Origin: Spirochaetaceae bacterium
GTDB lineage: Bacteria > Spirochaetota > Spirochaetia > DSM-2461
Assembly (NCBI GenBank): GCA_003246505.1
Contig: QKAI01000249.1
Coordinates: 1 to 5,305 of the forward strand
Direction of reading: 5' to 3'
Length of the DNA: 5,305 bases
In this document: piece after piece, positions 1 through 5,305 of the stretch
Numbering within the stretch: position 1 is the first letter of the stretch
Layout: each line of letters begins with the position of its first letter
Made by a program: the position numbers and the translations under genes
Notes under the pieces: generated by a model
Databases searched by the model: none
What the model was told of the DNA's origin: nothing
The model's input: the letters and a program-made list of their open reading frames with translations, nothing else

Positions 1-797
1 GGAGCGTCCGCATCGAAACGGGGAAAGGTCCACAGGCCCTTCCCGATCCCCTCCTGCCTCTGAATGACCCAGAAGGAGATTCTCCCCTCCCCTCTCCGAC
101 GGAAGATGATGACCCGGGATTCCAATTCCTCGACGACACGCTTCTTCCTGGGGGGAATGGAAGCGGCAAGCCCCATCTTCAGGGCTTTGCATCCATCGGC
201 GAGGGGGCAGAAGAGACAGGAAGGATTTCCGCTGCGGCAGATAAGCTGCCCCAGCTGCATCAGGGCGCCGTTGAACCGACCCGGATCGCCGGAGGCCCCT
301 ATCGCCCTTCCCAGCTCCTCCCGCCAGAGCCGCTCCGTCTCCCGGTCCCATTCCGGATGGGCGCCCAGGCGCTGGCAGATTCGTTTCACATTGGCATCCA
401 GAACGGGACGGGGCTGTCCGAAGGAGATGCTCATCACAGCCCCCGCGGTATAATCCCCGATTCCCGGCAGGGCGGTGAGTTCCCCGTAATCCCGGGGGAA
501 GTCGCCCCCCCGCTCATCAACGATGATCCGGGCCGTTTTGAGAATGTTCCGGGCCCGGGAGTAGTACCCCAGCCCCTCCCAGAACCGCAGGACCTCCCCC
601 TCTTCGGTCCCCGCCAGCGCCTCCAGGGTGGGGAACCGTTCCATCCAGCGCCGGAAAAAGGGGATGACCGCGGTAACCACGGTCTGCTGCAGCATGACCT
701 CGGAGATCCAGACCCGGTAGGGGGAAGTGTCCTCCCCCCAGGGATAGGCGATCCCCTCCCGGCCGTACCACTCCAGGAGTCGGGGCGTTTCGATCAA
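1..797 (-). CDS. mutY: A/G-specific adenine DNA glycosylase MutY (3' end cut off by window edge)
   Basis: MutY removes adenine mispaired with 8-oxoguanine or guanine, the base-excision step that prevents G-to-T changes. About 265 residues are visible. The helix-hairpin-helix glycosylase core is clear: SEVMLQQT with the expected catalytic Glu at residue 33, GLGYYSRARN at 75-84, LPGIGDYTAGAV at 110-121, and LDANVKR with the catalytic Asp at 134. The [4Fe-4S] ligands follow as C-x6-C-x2-C-x5-C (Cys 187, 194, 197, 203). After about residue 225 the NUDIX-like domain that recognises 8-oxoguanine begins and runs off the window. The start is TTG at 797: an in-frame TAG (the transporter's stop) lies four codons upstream, AGGA sits 7 bases before the TTG, and the next in-frame ATG (Met35) would remove the catalytic Glu. 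The gene follows the transporter stop by 9 bases, so translational coupling is likely. The family assignment is firm. Confidence 0.95.
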   Translation of the reverse strand, partial: MIETPRLLEWYGREGIAYPWGEDTSPYRVWISEVMLQQTVVTAVIPFFRRWMERFPTLEALAGTEEGEVLRFWEGLGYYSRARNILKTARIIVDERGGDFPRDYGELTALPGIGDYTAGAVMSISFGQPRPVLDANVKRICQRLGAHPEWDRETERLWREELGRAIGASGDPGRFNGALMQLGQLICRSGNPSCLFCPLADGCKALKMGLAASIPPRKKRVVEELESRVIIFRRRGEGRISFWVIQRQEGIGKGLWTFPRFDADA

Positions 798-806
798 GGG
801 GCGGTC

Positions 807-2243
807 CTAAAGCAGCTCCGTATCCATTCTCCTGAGCCAGATGTTGGAGGGATCCTTGAACCGGCGGTTGCCGGAAAGGAAGAGATAGAGGCCGAAGCAG
901 AGGATCAGATAGAAGGTGTAGAGGGCGAACACGAGCCATGTGTTGTGGAGAGACCCTTCCAGGGCACCCTTGGCCGGGGCGTTCGCCGTGAGCAGAATGG
1001 GTATGACCAGCAGGAACACGATGCCCGAGGCGTACATATAATCCCGGGAGGCGGGGGTTTCGAAATTGGGGTCTATGATGCGCAGAAGGGCAAGGCCGGT
1101 GGGCAGGGTCCCCGTAATGGCGCCGTAGCAGAGGACGCTGCGGTAGAAGGCGTTGTCCGAGAAAATGCGCGAGCTGAGCCATATATGGGTCACCGTGGAC
1201 ATGACGCCGCACACCACCCCCAGGATGAGGATGGGAATCCAGTAATCGCTCAGGATGGAGATGGAGATGGCCCCCACCGCGGCGGCCACCATGTAATCCA
1301 CGGAGAAGCCGGAGATGCGGGTGAGCCGGTCGTTATCCACCACGTACTCTATCTTCATGGCTCCCATCAGGGCCTTGACCAGCATGGCGGTCAGGGCGGA
1401 GAAGATGAACATGATCCCCCAGAGATTGACCGCCAGCTCCATGCCCAGGGGACCCACGAATCCCAGGGCCCAAGTTATGACCTTGAGAAGCAGGTAGGTC
1501 AGCAGATAGGTGCCCAGGACCAGGGCCAGATTAAAGGAGAGGGGGTCTATGGCTTCGGGAGTGGTGATGTCCGACACGGTGCTGGTGCGGGGTTCCCCCT
1601 TCCGCTTCTGCACGCCGGAGCGGACCTGCTCCTCGTTGATCTTGTCGTATTTGCTCCGTTCGAGCCAGCCCTTGCGGAGGCCGTAGTTCACCAGGAAGAT
1701 ACCTCCGAAACAGGCCCAGACGAATCCCAGGGCCCCGAAGGTCAGTCCCACGTCGCTCAGACCGGGAAAGCCCATATGCTCCCAGCCCTTGCCGATGGCG
1801 AAGGCCTGCCCCGGTCCCAGGGAGTAGCCCAGGGTGGGGAAAAGGCCGAAGCCGGGGAACAGGTCGGGCATGACCGTGAAAATAAGAAGGAGAACCAGCC
1901 CGGTGCCCAGGAAACACTGCAGGGCGTACTGGGTGGTCAGGGTCACCGCGGTGGCCATGACGTCGGGGTTCTTTTTCTTCGCCCTCCTGGGGGAGACCCT
2001 CAGGATCATGGAAATGAAGGAAAGATTCAGAAAATGGAAAACGATGTTCTCCAGATTCAGCGTATCGAACCCCAGGGACGGCGCGACCCAGTTGTAATAG
2101 GGCAGAAGGATGAAACCGGCGGTCAGGTTGTTGGGGATCAGGTATTTCTGGAAAAATTTGACCCGGGTTCTAATGAAAGTACCCGCAAGAAGTGCAAAGG
2201 AGATAACCCCAATATCAAGAAAGATAGTCCATTCGAATTCCAT
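807..2243 (-). CDS. Sodium/glutamate symporter family protein (divergent GltS/ESS-type transporter)
   Basis: A 478-residue integral inner-membrane protein of the GltS (glutamate:Na+ symporter, ESS) superfamily. Resemblance to E. coli GltS includes FFQKYLIPNNLTAG at 30-43 (FLKKYTIPEPVAGG in GltS) and LTFGALGFVWACFGG at 167-181, which corresponds to the segment after the first pore loop. The C-terminal CYGAITGTLPTGLALL at 372-387 corresponds to the second pore loop. I see about ten hydrophobic segments in two halves, joined by a polar cytoplasmic-looking stretch at about 190-233. It is longer than E. coli GltS (401 residues), with an extra hydrophobic segment at about 434-457 and a basic tail. 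The GGxG loop signature of the family is not kept: the first loop reads GPGQ and the second GTLP. Sodium coupling is plausible, but glutamate specificity is not supported, so no gene symbol is given. The start is ATG with AGGAGG 7 bases upstream. It lies between ftsH and mutY. Confidence 0.82.
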   Translation of the reverse strand: MEFEWTIFLDIGVISFALLAGTFIRTRVKFFQKYLIPNNLTAGFILLPYYNWVAPSLGFDTLNLENIVFHFLNLSFISMILRVSPRRAKKKNPDVMATAVTLTTQYALQCFLGTGLVLLLIFTVMPDLFPGFGLFPTLGYSLGPGQAFAIGKGWEHMGFPGLSDVGLTFGALGFVWACFGGIFLVNYGLRKGWLERSKYDKINEEQVRSGVQKRKGEPRTSTVSDITTPEAIDPLSFNLALVLGTYLLTYLLLKVITWALGFVGPLGMELAVNLWGIMFIFSALTAMLVKALMGAMKIEYVVDNDRLTRISGFSVDYMVAAAVGAISISILSDYWIPILILGVVCGVMSTVTHIWLSSRIFSDNAFYRSVLCYGAITGTLPTGLALLRIIDPNFETPASRDYMYASGIVFLLVIPILLTANAPAKGALEGSLHNTWLVFALYTFYLILCFGLYLFLSGNRRFKDPSNIWLRRMDTELL

Positions 2244-2250
2244 CAGAATC

Positions 2251-2286
2251 CCTCCTATCCCCCATTGTATAGGATGTTACCTCCTT
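2251..2286 (-). promoter_or_regulatory. Tandem Shine-Dalgarno sites with a hairpin over the transporter's ribosome binding site
   Basis: The transporter's own Shine-Dalgarno AGGAGG is at 2256-2251. A second, perfect AAGGAGGT lies at 2286-2279 with no start codon at normal distance; the next ATG (2265-2263) is 13 bases further on. Between them, TCCTAT (2274-2269) is exactly complementary to ATAGGA (2258-2253), giving a 6-bp hairpin with a 10-base loop that covers part of the functional site. The same TCCT can instead pair with AGGA of the upstream site. The pairing is seen in the sequence. A role in controlling translation is inference, and the stems are short. Confidence 0.4.
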
Positions 2287-2293
2287 AGAACAA
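2264..2293 (-). promoter_or_regulatory. Possible internal promoter for the transporter and mutY
   Basis: TACAAT at 2269-2264 matches the sigma-70 -10 consensus at five of six bases. TTGTTC at 2293-2288, 18 bases upstream, is a poor -35 (TTG only). Initiation near 2257 would leave a very short leader that begins at or within the ribosome binding site and lacks the 5' arm of the hairpin described here. It may simply be fortuitous A/T-rich sequence in a short gap. Confidence 0.25.
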
Positions 2294-2310
2294 GCTTTTT
2301 TTCGGACAAT

Positions 2311-4536
2311 TTATTCGTCCGGCCCGTTCAGCTCACCCCCCTGGACGGCATTGGGATTTTCCGAAGCGGCGATGCGGCGGCGCAGCTCTTCCTGCTCCCG
2401 TTCCTCCCTCTCCCGCTTCTCCCTTTCGAGGCGCTCCTGCTCCTCCGCCTCTTTCTGGCGGGCTTCCATGCGGGCGGTGATCTCCTCGTTCCGGCGGCGT
2501 CCCTTCTCTTCGGCCCGCTCCGAGGGGGTCATGTCCGCTTCCCGGCGGAGCGCCAGTTCCCGGGATCCCCTCTCGTCCGCTTCGATCATCTTCATGAACT
2601 CCTCGTTGGAGAGAAGTTCCACGTCCATGAGGTGATCGGTAATGCTCTCCAGGAGCTCCTTATGCTTCGTCAGGAGTCCCTTTACCAGGGCGTAGCGCTC
2701 CTCCATGATGCGTGAGATTTCCCCGTCCACGTACTCCTGGGTCTTCTCCGAGTACTCCCGGGCCATGGCCCCCTGCTCCAGGAATGAGCCGGACCGCTTG
2801 GTCAGGGCCACATTGCGGTATCTCTCGCTCATGCCGTAGTCGGATATGATGCTCCGGGCTATGTCGGTGGCCTTCATGATATCGTTGGAAGCTCCGGTGG
2901 AAACCTTGTTATAGATGATCTCCTCCGCGGCCCGGCCGCCCAGAAGAATATCGATCCTGCCTATGAGCTCGTCCTGGGTCATGAGGAAGCGATCCTCCGT
3001 GGGCGTCTGCAGGGTGTAGCCCAGGGCGCCCAATCCCCGGGGGACGATGGAGATCTTCTGAACCGGATCCTGATCGGGGGTGAAGGCGGCCACCAGGGCA
3101 TGGCCCGTCTCATGGTAGGCCACGATCTCCCTCTCCCGGGGATTGATGAGGCGGTTCTTCTTTTCAAGGCCGGCGATGGATTTCTCGATGGCCTCGTCAA
3201 AGTCTACCGATATGACCCGGTCCCTGCCGTTGCGAACGGCCAGGAGGGCCGCTTCGTTCACAATATTGGCCAGATCCGCCCCGACGAATCCCGGGGTGGC
3301 CTTGGCTATCTCCTTCAGGTCAACCGAATCGTCGAGCTTCACCCCCTTGCTGTGGATCCGGAGGATCGCCTCCCGCCCCAGCAGGTCCGGCTTGTCCACC
3401 AGGACCTGCCTGTCGAAACGGCCCGGTCTCAGAAGGGCCGGATCCAGAACTTCCGGCCGGTTGGTGGCGGCCAGAATGATAACCCCGGTGGAGGAGTCGA
3501 AACCGTCCATCTCCACCAGGAGCTGGTTCAGGGTCTGCTCCCGCTCGTCGTTGGAGGAGATATTGTTGGCCCGGCTCTTGCCTATGGCGTCAAGCTCGTC
3601 AATGAAAATGATGCAGGGCGCCTTCTCCCGGGCCTGCTTGAACAGATCCCGGACGCGGGCCGCTCCGACTCCCACGAACATTTCCACGAAGTCCGCCCCG
3701 CTCATGCGGAAGAAGGTGACCCCCGCCTCTCCGGCCACGGCCCGGGCCAGGAGGGTTTTTCCCGTACCGGGAGGGCCGACCAGAAGGGCGCCCCGGGGGA
3801 TTTTGCCCCCGATCTTGGTGTATTTCTCGGCGTTCTTGAGAAAATCCACCACCTCGACCAGCTCGTCCTTGGCCTCGTCGCAGCCGGCCACATCCCGGAA
3901 TCGGGTCTGCAGATCCTTCTCTGCCACGATGCGGTTCTGGTTGTTCTGGCCGATGCCCATGAAATTGGCGCCACCCCCCATGCGCTTCATGAGGACGCGC
4001 CAGATGATCACGAAAAGGGCGATGGGGAAGACCCAGTAGATCAGGAGTTCCACCCACATGCCGTTGTTCTCGCGCACCGCGTAATAGTCTACCCCGTGCT
4101 GTTCGAGGAGGGAGAGGAAATTGGGATCGTTGATGGGGACGGTTCTGAAAACCGTATTGTTCAGCCCGGTGCGGTCCGCCTGCAATTCCCCCAGGAGGGT
4201 TATGGGGTCCTGCTGGGTGATCTCGCTTTTCTTGTATGTGTAGCCCGTGTAGTAGGAGGAGGTGATCTTTACCGTCTGGATACGTCCGCTGGCGATATAG
4301 TCCTTGAACTGGCTGTAATCGATGGTGGTGTTGTCCGAACTGCCCATGACCAGCATATTGATGATACCCAGAACGGCGACGACCAGAAAGAAATACCAGA
4401 TGGAAAACCGGAATTTCTTTCCCCCTCCCCCGTTCCCGTTATTGGGGTTGGGAGGCTGGAAACGCTTTCTCCAGTCATCGGGGCCTCCGGAGTCCTTCTT
4501 GGGTATTTTTATATCATCCTTGTCTTCTTTGGGCAT
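2311..4536 (-). CDS. ftsH: ATP-dependent zinc metalloprotease FtsH
   Basis: FtsH is a hexameric inner-membrane AAA+ protease that extracts and degrades misassembled membrane proteins and some short-lived cytoplasmic regulators. The 741 residues show a polar, Gly/Asn-rich N-terminus (1-42), a membrane segment at about 43-64, a periplasmic domain, and a second membrane segment at about 161-182. The AAA module has Walker A GPPGTGKT (254-261), the pore motif MFVG (286-289), Walker B IIFIDE (309-314) and the second region of homology, with arginine fingers at 373 and 376. The peptidase has HETGH (475-479) and the third zinc ligand Asp552 in STGASND, 77 residues after the first His as in Thermotoga FtsH. 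From about 660 an Arg/Glu-rich, probably coiled-coil tail extends the protein beyond the usual 600-660 residues. Ala of the common HEAGH is Thr here, still within HExxH. The start is ATG with AGAGG 6 bases upstream. It has its own promoter and probably leads the ftsH-transporter-mutY unit. Confidence 0.98.
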   Translation of the reverse strand: MPKEDKDDIKIPKKDSGGPDDWRKRFQPPNPNNGNGGGGKKFRFSIWYFFLVVAVLGIINMLVMGSSDNTTIDYSQFKDYIASGRIQTVKITSSYYTGYTYKKSEITQQDPITLLGELQADRTGLNNTVFRTVPINDPNFLSLLEQHGVDYYAVRENNGMWVELLIYWVFPIALFVIIWRVLMKRMGGGANFMGIGQNNQNRIVAEKDLQTRFRDVAGCDEAKDELVEVVDFLKNAEKYTKIGGKIPRGALLVGPPGTGKTLLARAVAGEAGVTFFRMSGADFVEMFVGVGAARVRDLFKQAREKAPCIIFIDELDAIGKSRANNISSNDEREQTLNQLLVEMDGFDSSTGVIILAATNRPEVLDPALLRPGRFDRQVLVDKPDLLGREAILRIHSKGVKLDDSVDLKEIAKATPGFVGADLANIVNEAALLAVRNGRDRVISVDFDEAIEKSIAGLEKKNRLINPREREIVAYHETGHALVAAFTPDQDPVQKISIVPRGLGALGYTLQTPTEDRFLMTQDELIGRIDILLGGRAAEEIIYNKVSTGASNDIMKATDIARSIISDYGMSERYRNVALTKRSGSFLEQGAMAREYSEKTQEYVDGEISRIMEERYALVKGLLTKHKELLESITDHLMDVELLSNEEFMKMIEADERGSRELALRREADMTPSERAEEKGRRRNEEITARMEARQKEAEEQERLEREKREREEREQEELRRRIAASENPNAVQGGELNGPDE

Positions 4537-4566
4537 CGTAAACCTCTTTTTAAGTGCAATGATTTT

Positions 4567-4595
4567 AATATACGTATTTCATAGTGAAAAGTAAA
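4567..4595 (-). promoter_or_regulatory. Likely sigma-70-type promoter of ftsH
   Basis: TTTACT (-35, 4595-4590; four of six consensus bases) is followed after exactly 17 bases by TATATT (-10, 4572-4567; five of six). Initiation would fall near 4560, giving a leader of roughly 25 bases that contains the AGAGG ribosome binding site. An overlapping alternative uses TAAAAT as -10 at 4567-4562. The A/T-rich stretch stands out strongly against its GC-rich surroundings. I see no CIRCE element and no sigma-32-type promoter, so heat-shock control of ftsH is not evident here. Confidence 0.6.
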
Positions 4596-4596
4596 G

Positions 4597-4629
4597 AACG
4601 ACCTGTAAAAGGGAAGTAAACAGATCGTT
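4597..4629. repeat. 9-bp inverted repeat abutting the ftsH -35 element
   Basis: On the + strand AACGACCTG (4597-4605) and CAGATCGTT (4621-4629) are inverted copies with one mismatch, separated by 15 A-rich bases. The right half on the minus strand ends one base before the ftsH -35. The centre lies about 53 bases upstream of the predicted transcription start, a position typical for an activator or repressor site. In minus-strand RNA the arms form nine pairs, one of them G-U, followed by a U-rich stretch. It could therefore instead be a weak terminator for the DUF1801 gene ending at 4682. The repeat is seen; its function is inferred. Confidence 0.45.
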
Positions 4630-4671
4630 TATATTCCGATAATGAGAGCCGGGGACGGAGGCCAGGACAAC

Positions 4672-4697
4672 GACCGCCGAGTCAGGACTCTGCGGTC
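4672..4697 (-). terminator. Stem-loop at the DUF1801 stop codon, possible weak terminator
   Basis: The + strand shows GACCGC (4672-4677), one unpaired base, GAGT, the loop CAGG, ACTC, one unpaired base, and GCGGTC (4692-4697). This makes a 10-bp stem with a single internal mismatch. The TGA stop codon of the DUF1801 gene lies at the loop. The minus-strand RNA after the stem reads GUUGUCC, which is not a proper U-tract, so intrinsic termination would be inefficient. It could instead protect the 3' end of the message. Confidence 0.3.
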
Positions 4698-5050
4698 AGC
4701 ATGGCCAGGCGGTAGCGGACCATGCGCACGATCAGGTCGGCGGGGAGGGGCCTGTCCAGGGGAAACTGAACGGAGCCCTTTCCCGACTTATAGGGCCGGA
4801 GCTCTTCGGAAAAGTGCTCGATGACGTCCGGGTGGGGATAGAGGCCCACATGTTTTTTGAAGCCGGCCATCATGATCTGCTGGTCCCGCTTCCCGCCGGG
4901 CACCAGGGCAAAGGCGGGAATGGCGTAATTGAAAGTCTGGACCGCATCGGGGGCGGCTCTCAGAATGAGGGAGCGCAGCTCCTCCAGCGCCTTCCGGACC
5001 TCGCCGCTTTGATTCAGGATATAGCCATCCATGGGATTGATCTCTGCCAT
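4682..5050 (-). CDS. DUF1801 domain protein (YdhG/Fra-like fold)
   Basis: A complete, soluble 122-residue protein with no signal peptide or membrane segment. It carries the hallmarks of DUF1801: an N-terminal helix region with LEELRSLILRAAPDA (22-36), NYAIPAF (41-47), AGFKKHVGLYPHP (62-74), and the C-terminal YKSGKGSVQFPLDRPLP (87-103) leading into a final helix. The length is normal for the family and all segments are present. Bacillus subtilis YdhG (Fra) belongs to this family and has been described as a frataxin-like iron chaperone; most members have no known function and none can be assigned here. The ATG at 5050 has no clear Shine-Dalgarno; an internal ATG (Met7) has AGAG 9 bases upstream and would still leave the domain intact. 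A promoter immediately upstream and its own 3' stem-loop suggest it is transcribed separately from ftsH. Confidence 0.85.
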   Translation of the reverse strand: MAEINPMDGYILNQSGEVRKALEELRSLILRAAPDAVQTFNYAIPAFALVPGGKRDQQIMMAGFKKHVGLYPHPDVIEHFSEELRPYKSGKGSVQFPLDRPLPADLIVRMVRYRLAMLTAES

Positions 5051-5056
5051 GGGTAT

Positions 5057-5085
5057 AGTTTACTACCGGATTTCCCCGTGGTCAA
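5057..5085 (-). promoter_or_regulatory. Promoter of the DUF1801 gene, almost leaderless
   Basis: TTGACC (-35, 5085-5080; five of six consensus bases) and TAAACT (-10, 5062-5057; four of six) are separated by exactly 17 bases. The -10 ends only six bases before the ATG at 5050, so transcription should begin at or next to the start codon. The lack of a Shine-Dalgarno for that ATG agrees with a leaderless message. The alternative is translation from Met7 using the AGAG in front of it. Confidence 0.55.
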
Positions 5086-5101
5086 AGGAAAAGAAGGCCG
5101 A

Positions 5102-5178
5102 CTATCTTATGCCCATATCCATAAAAAGGCGCTCCAACCGCTTCACCAGTTCGAAGGAAGCCATCACCTCCTCTTTCC
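5102..5178 (-). pseudogene. Out-of-frame continuation of the upstream partial gene
   Basis: In the -1 frame relative to the gene entering from the right edge, about 25 codons run to a TAG at 5104-5102. They encode a helical, coding-looking stretch, GKEEVMASFELVKRLERL, then FMDMGIR. It would fit the helix that normally follows in DUF58-like proteins. No good independent start exists: the ATG within it (5165-5163) has AGGAGG only two bases upstream. I therefore read it as the displaced end of the same gene, through mutation, sequence error or programmed slippage. It is still shorter than expected for the family. Confidence 0.35.
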
Positions 5179-5305
5179 CACGGAAGCGCTCTCCACATTA
5201 CATCCGAAGGGGATCCCCTTGCGGAGGCAGAAGGAGGCCAGAACGGAAATGGTATTCATACAGAGCTCCATGGACATGTCCAGGGGATTCTCGGAGAGGG
5301 AGAGC
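5164..5305 (-). CDS. C-terminal fragment of a probable DUF58-like protein, 5' end outside the window
   Basis: Forty-six codons enter from the right edge and stop at TGA 5166-5164. The visible residues include SENPLDMSMELCMNTISVLA followed by SFCLRKGIPFGCNVESASVGKRR. The pattern of a helix with small residues, then L-R-K-G-x-P-x-G, resembles the segment of DUF58 proteins where an acidic-start helix (xxAxxxAASLAxxLLRxGxxVGL) precedes the last strand. This is recognition by eye on a short fragment, so the family is uncertain. DUF58 proteins usually sit beside MoxR-type ATPase and von Willebrand A-domain genes, which would lie beyond the right edge. The reading frame appears to be left at the sequence GGGAAAG (5179-5173), after which only three more codons precede the stop. 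Confidence 0.4.
   Translation of the reverse strand, partial: LSLSENPLDMSMELCMNTISVLASFCLRKGIPFGCNVESASVGKRR

Noticed and set aside
517..1212. A 231-codon minus-strand frame overlapping the end of the transporter and the start of mutY.
   Set aside because: It is out of frame with both recognised proteins, and its Arg/Pro/Gly-rich product is typical of a shifted reading of GC-rich coding DNA.
2215..2265. A 16-codon ORF overlapping the transporter start, considered as a real small gene.
   Set aside because: Its ATG is 13 bases from the nearest Shine-Dalgarno, its product shows no hydrophobic or otherwise recognisable pattern, and most of it overlaps the transporter's ribosome binding site and first codons. 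It is kept only as a possible part of the leader idea.
357..2288. A 643-codon open frame on the + strand, antisense to the transporter and part of mutY.
   Set aside because: Its Gly/His/Asp/Gln-rich product has no recognisable domain and lies opposite well-supported genes. High GC and codon bias readily leave such mirror frames open.
2303..2321. A 5-bp hairpin (CGGAC/GTCCG) around the ftsH stop codon next to seven T residues on the + strand, considered as an ftsH terminator.
   Set aside because: In the ftsH transcript the stem is followed by A residues, not U. On the + strand the T-run precedes the stem. Neither orientation makes an intrinsic terminator.
3100..4584. A 494-codon open frame on the + strand opposite ftsH.
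   Set aside because: It mirrors the conserved ftsH coding sequence, shows no family motif, and has no supporting promoter or ribosome binding site.
4537..4681. Search for CIRCE or a sigma-32 promoter upstream of ftsH.
   Set aside because: No TTAGCACTC-N9-GAGTGCTAA-like pair and no CTTGAA/CCCCAT-type elements were found; only a sigma-70-like promoter and the inverted repeat are visible.

Overview
The window shows a compact bacterial chromosome segment of roughly 58% GC by eye, with every recognisable gene on the minus strand. Transcription therefore runs from high to low coordinates. The gene order and the style of the FtsH and GltS-like proteins recall free-living spirochaetes (Spirochaetales). 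This is a tentative inference from protein resemblance, with no marker gene to confirm it. Nothing looks like a mobile element, phage, CRISPR array, rRNA or tRNA.

Layout in the direction of transcription: (1) 5305-5102 holds the tail of a protein that resembles the C-terminal part of DUF58 proteins. Its natural frame stops at 5164, while a plausible continuation lies in the -1 frame and ends at 5102, so it is frameshifted, truncated or decaying. (2) 5050-4682 is a complete small DUF1801 (YdhG/Fra-like) gene. It is preceded by a good sigma-70-type promoter placed so close that its transcript may be nearly leaderless. (3) 4681-4537 is a 145-base regulatory gap with a stem-loop at the DUF1801 stop codon, a 9-bp inverted repeat and a likely ftsH promoter. 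(4) 4536-2311 is ftsH, the membrane AAA+ zinc protease, 741 residues long with an extended charged C-terminal tail. (5) 2310-2244 is a 67-base gap with no visible terminator. It carries two strong Shine-Dalgarno sequences, a hairpin that would cover the second one, and a possible internal promoter. (6) 2243-807 is a divergent sodium/glutamate symporter (GltS/ESS-type) gene. (7) 797 to the window edge is mutY, starting at TTG, in the same frame as the transporter and 9 bases after its stop. Its 3' end lies outside the window.

ftsH, the transporter gene and mutY probably form one transcription unit: same strand, no convincing terminator, and a short transporter-mutY gap. They cover membrane-protein quality control, solute uptake and repair of oxidised-guanine mispairs, and no single shared pathway is evident. 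I found no clearly new system. The most interesting items are the possible translation switch in front of the transporter, the inverted repeat beside the ftsH promoter, the slippery-looking frame change at the right edge, and the altered pore-loop motifs of the transporter.
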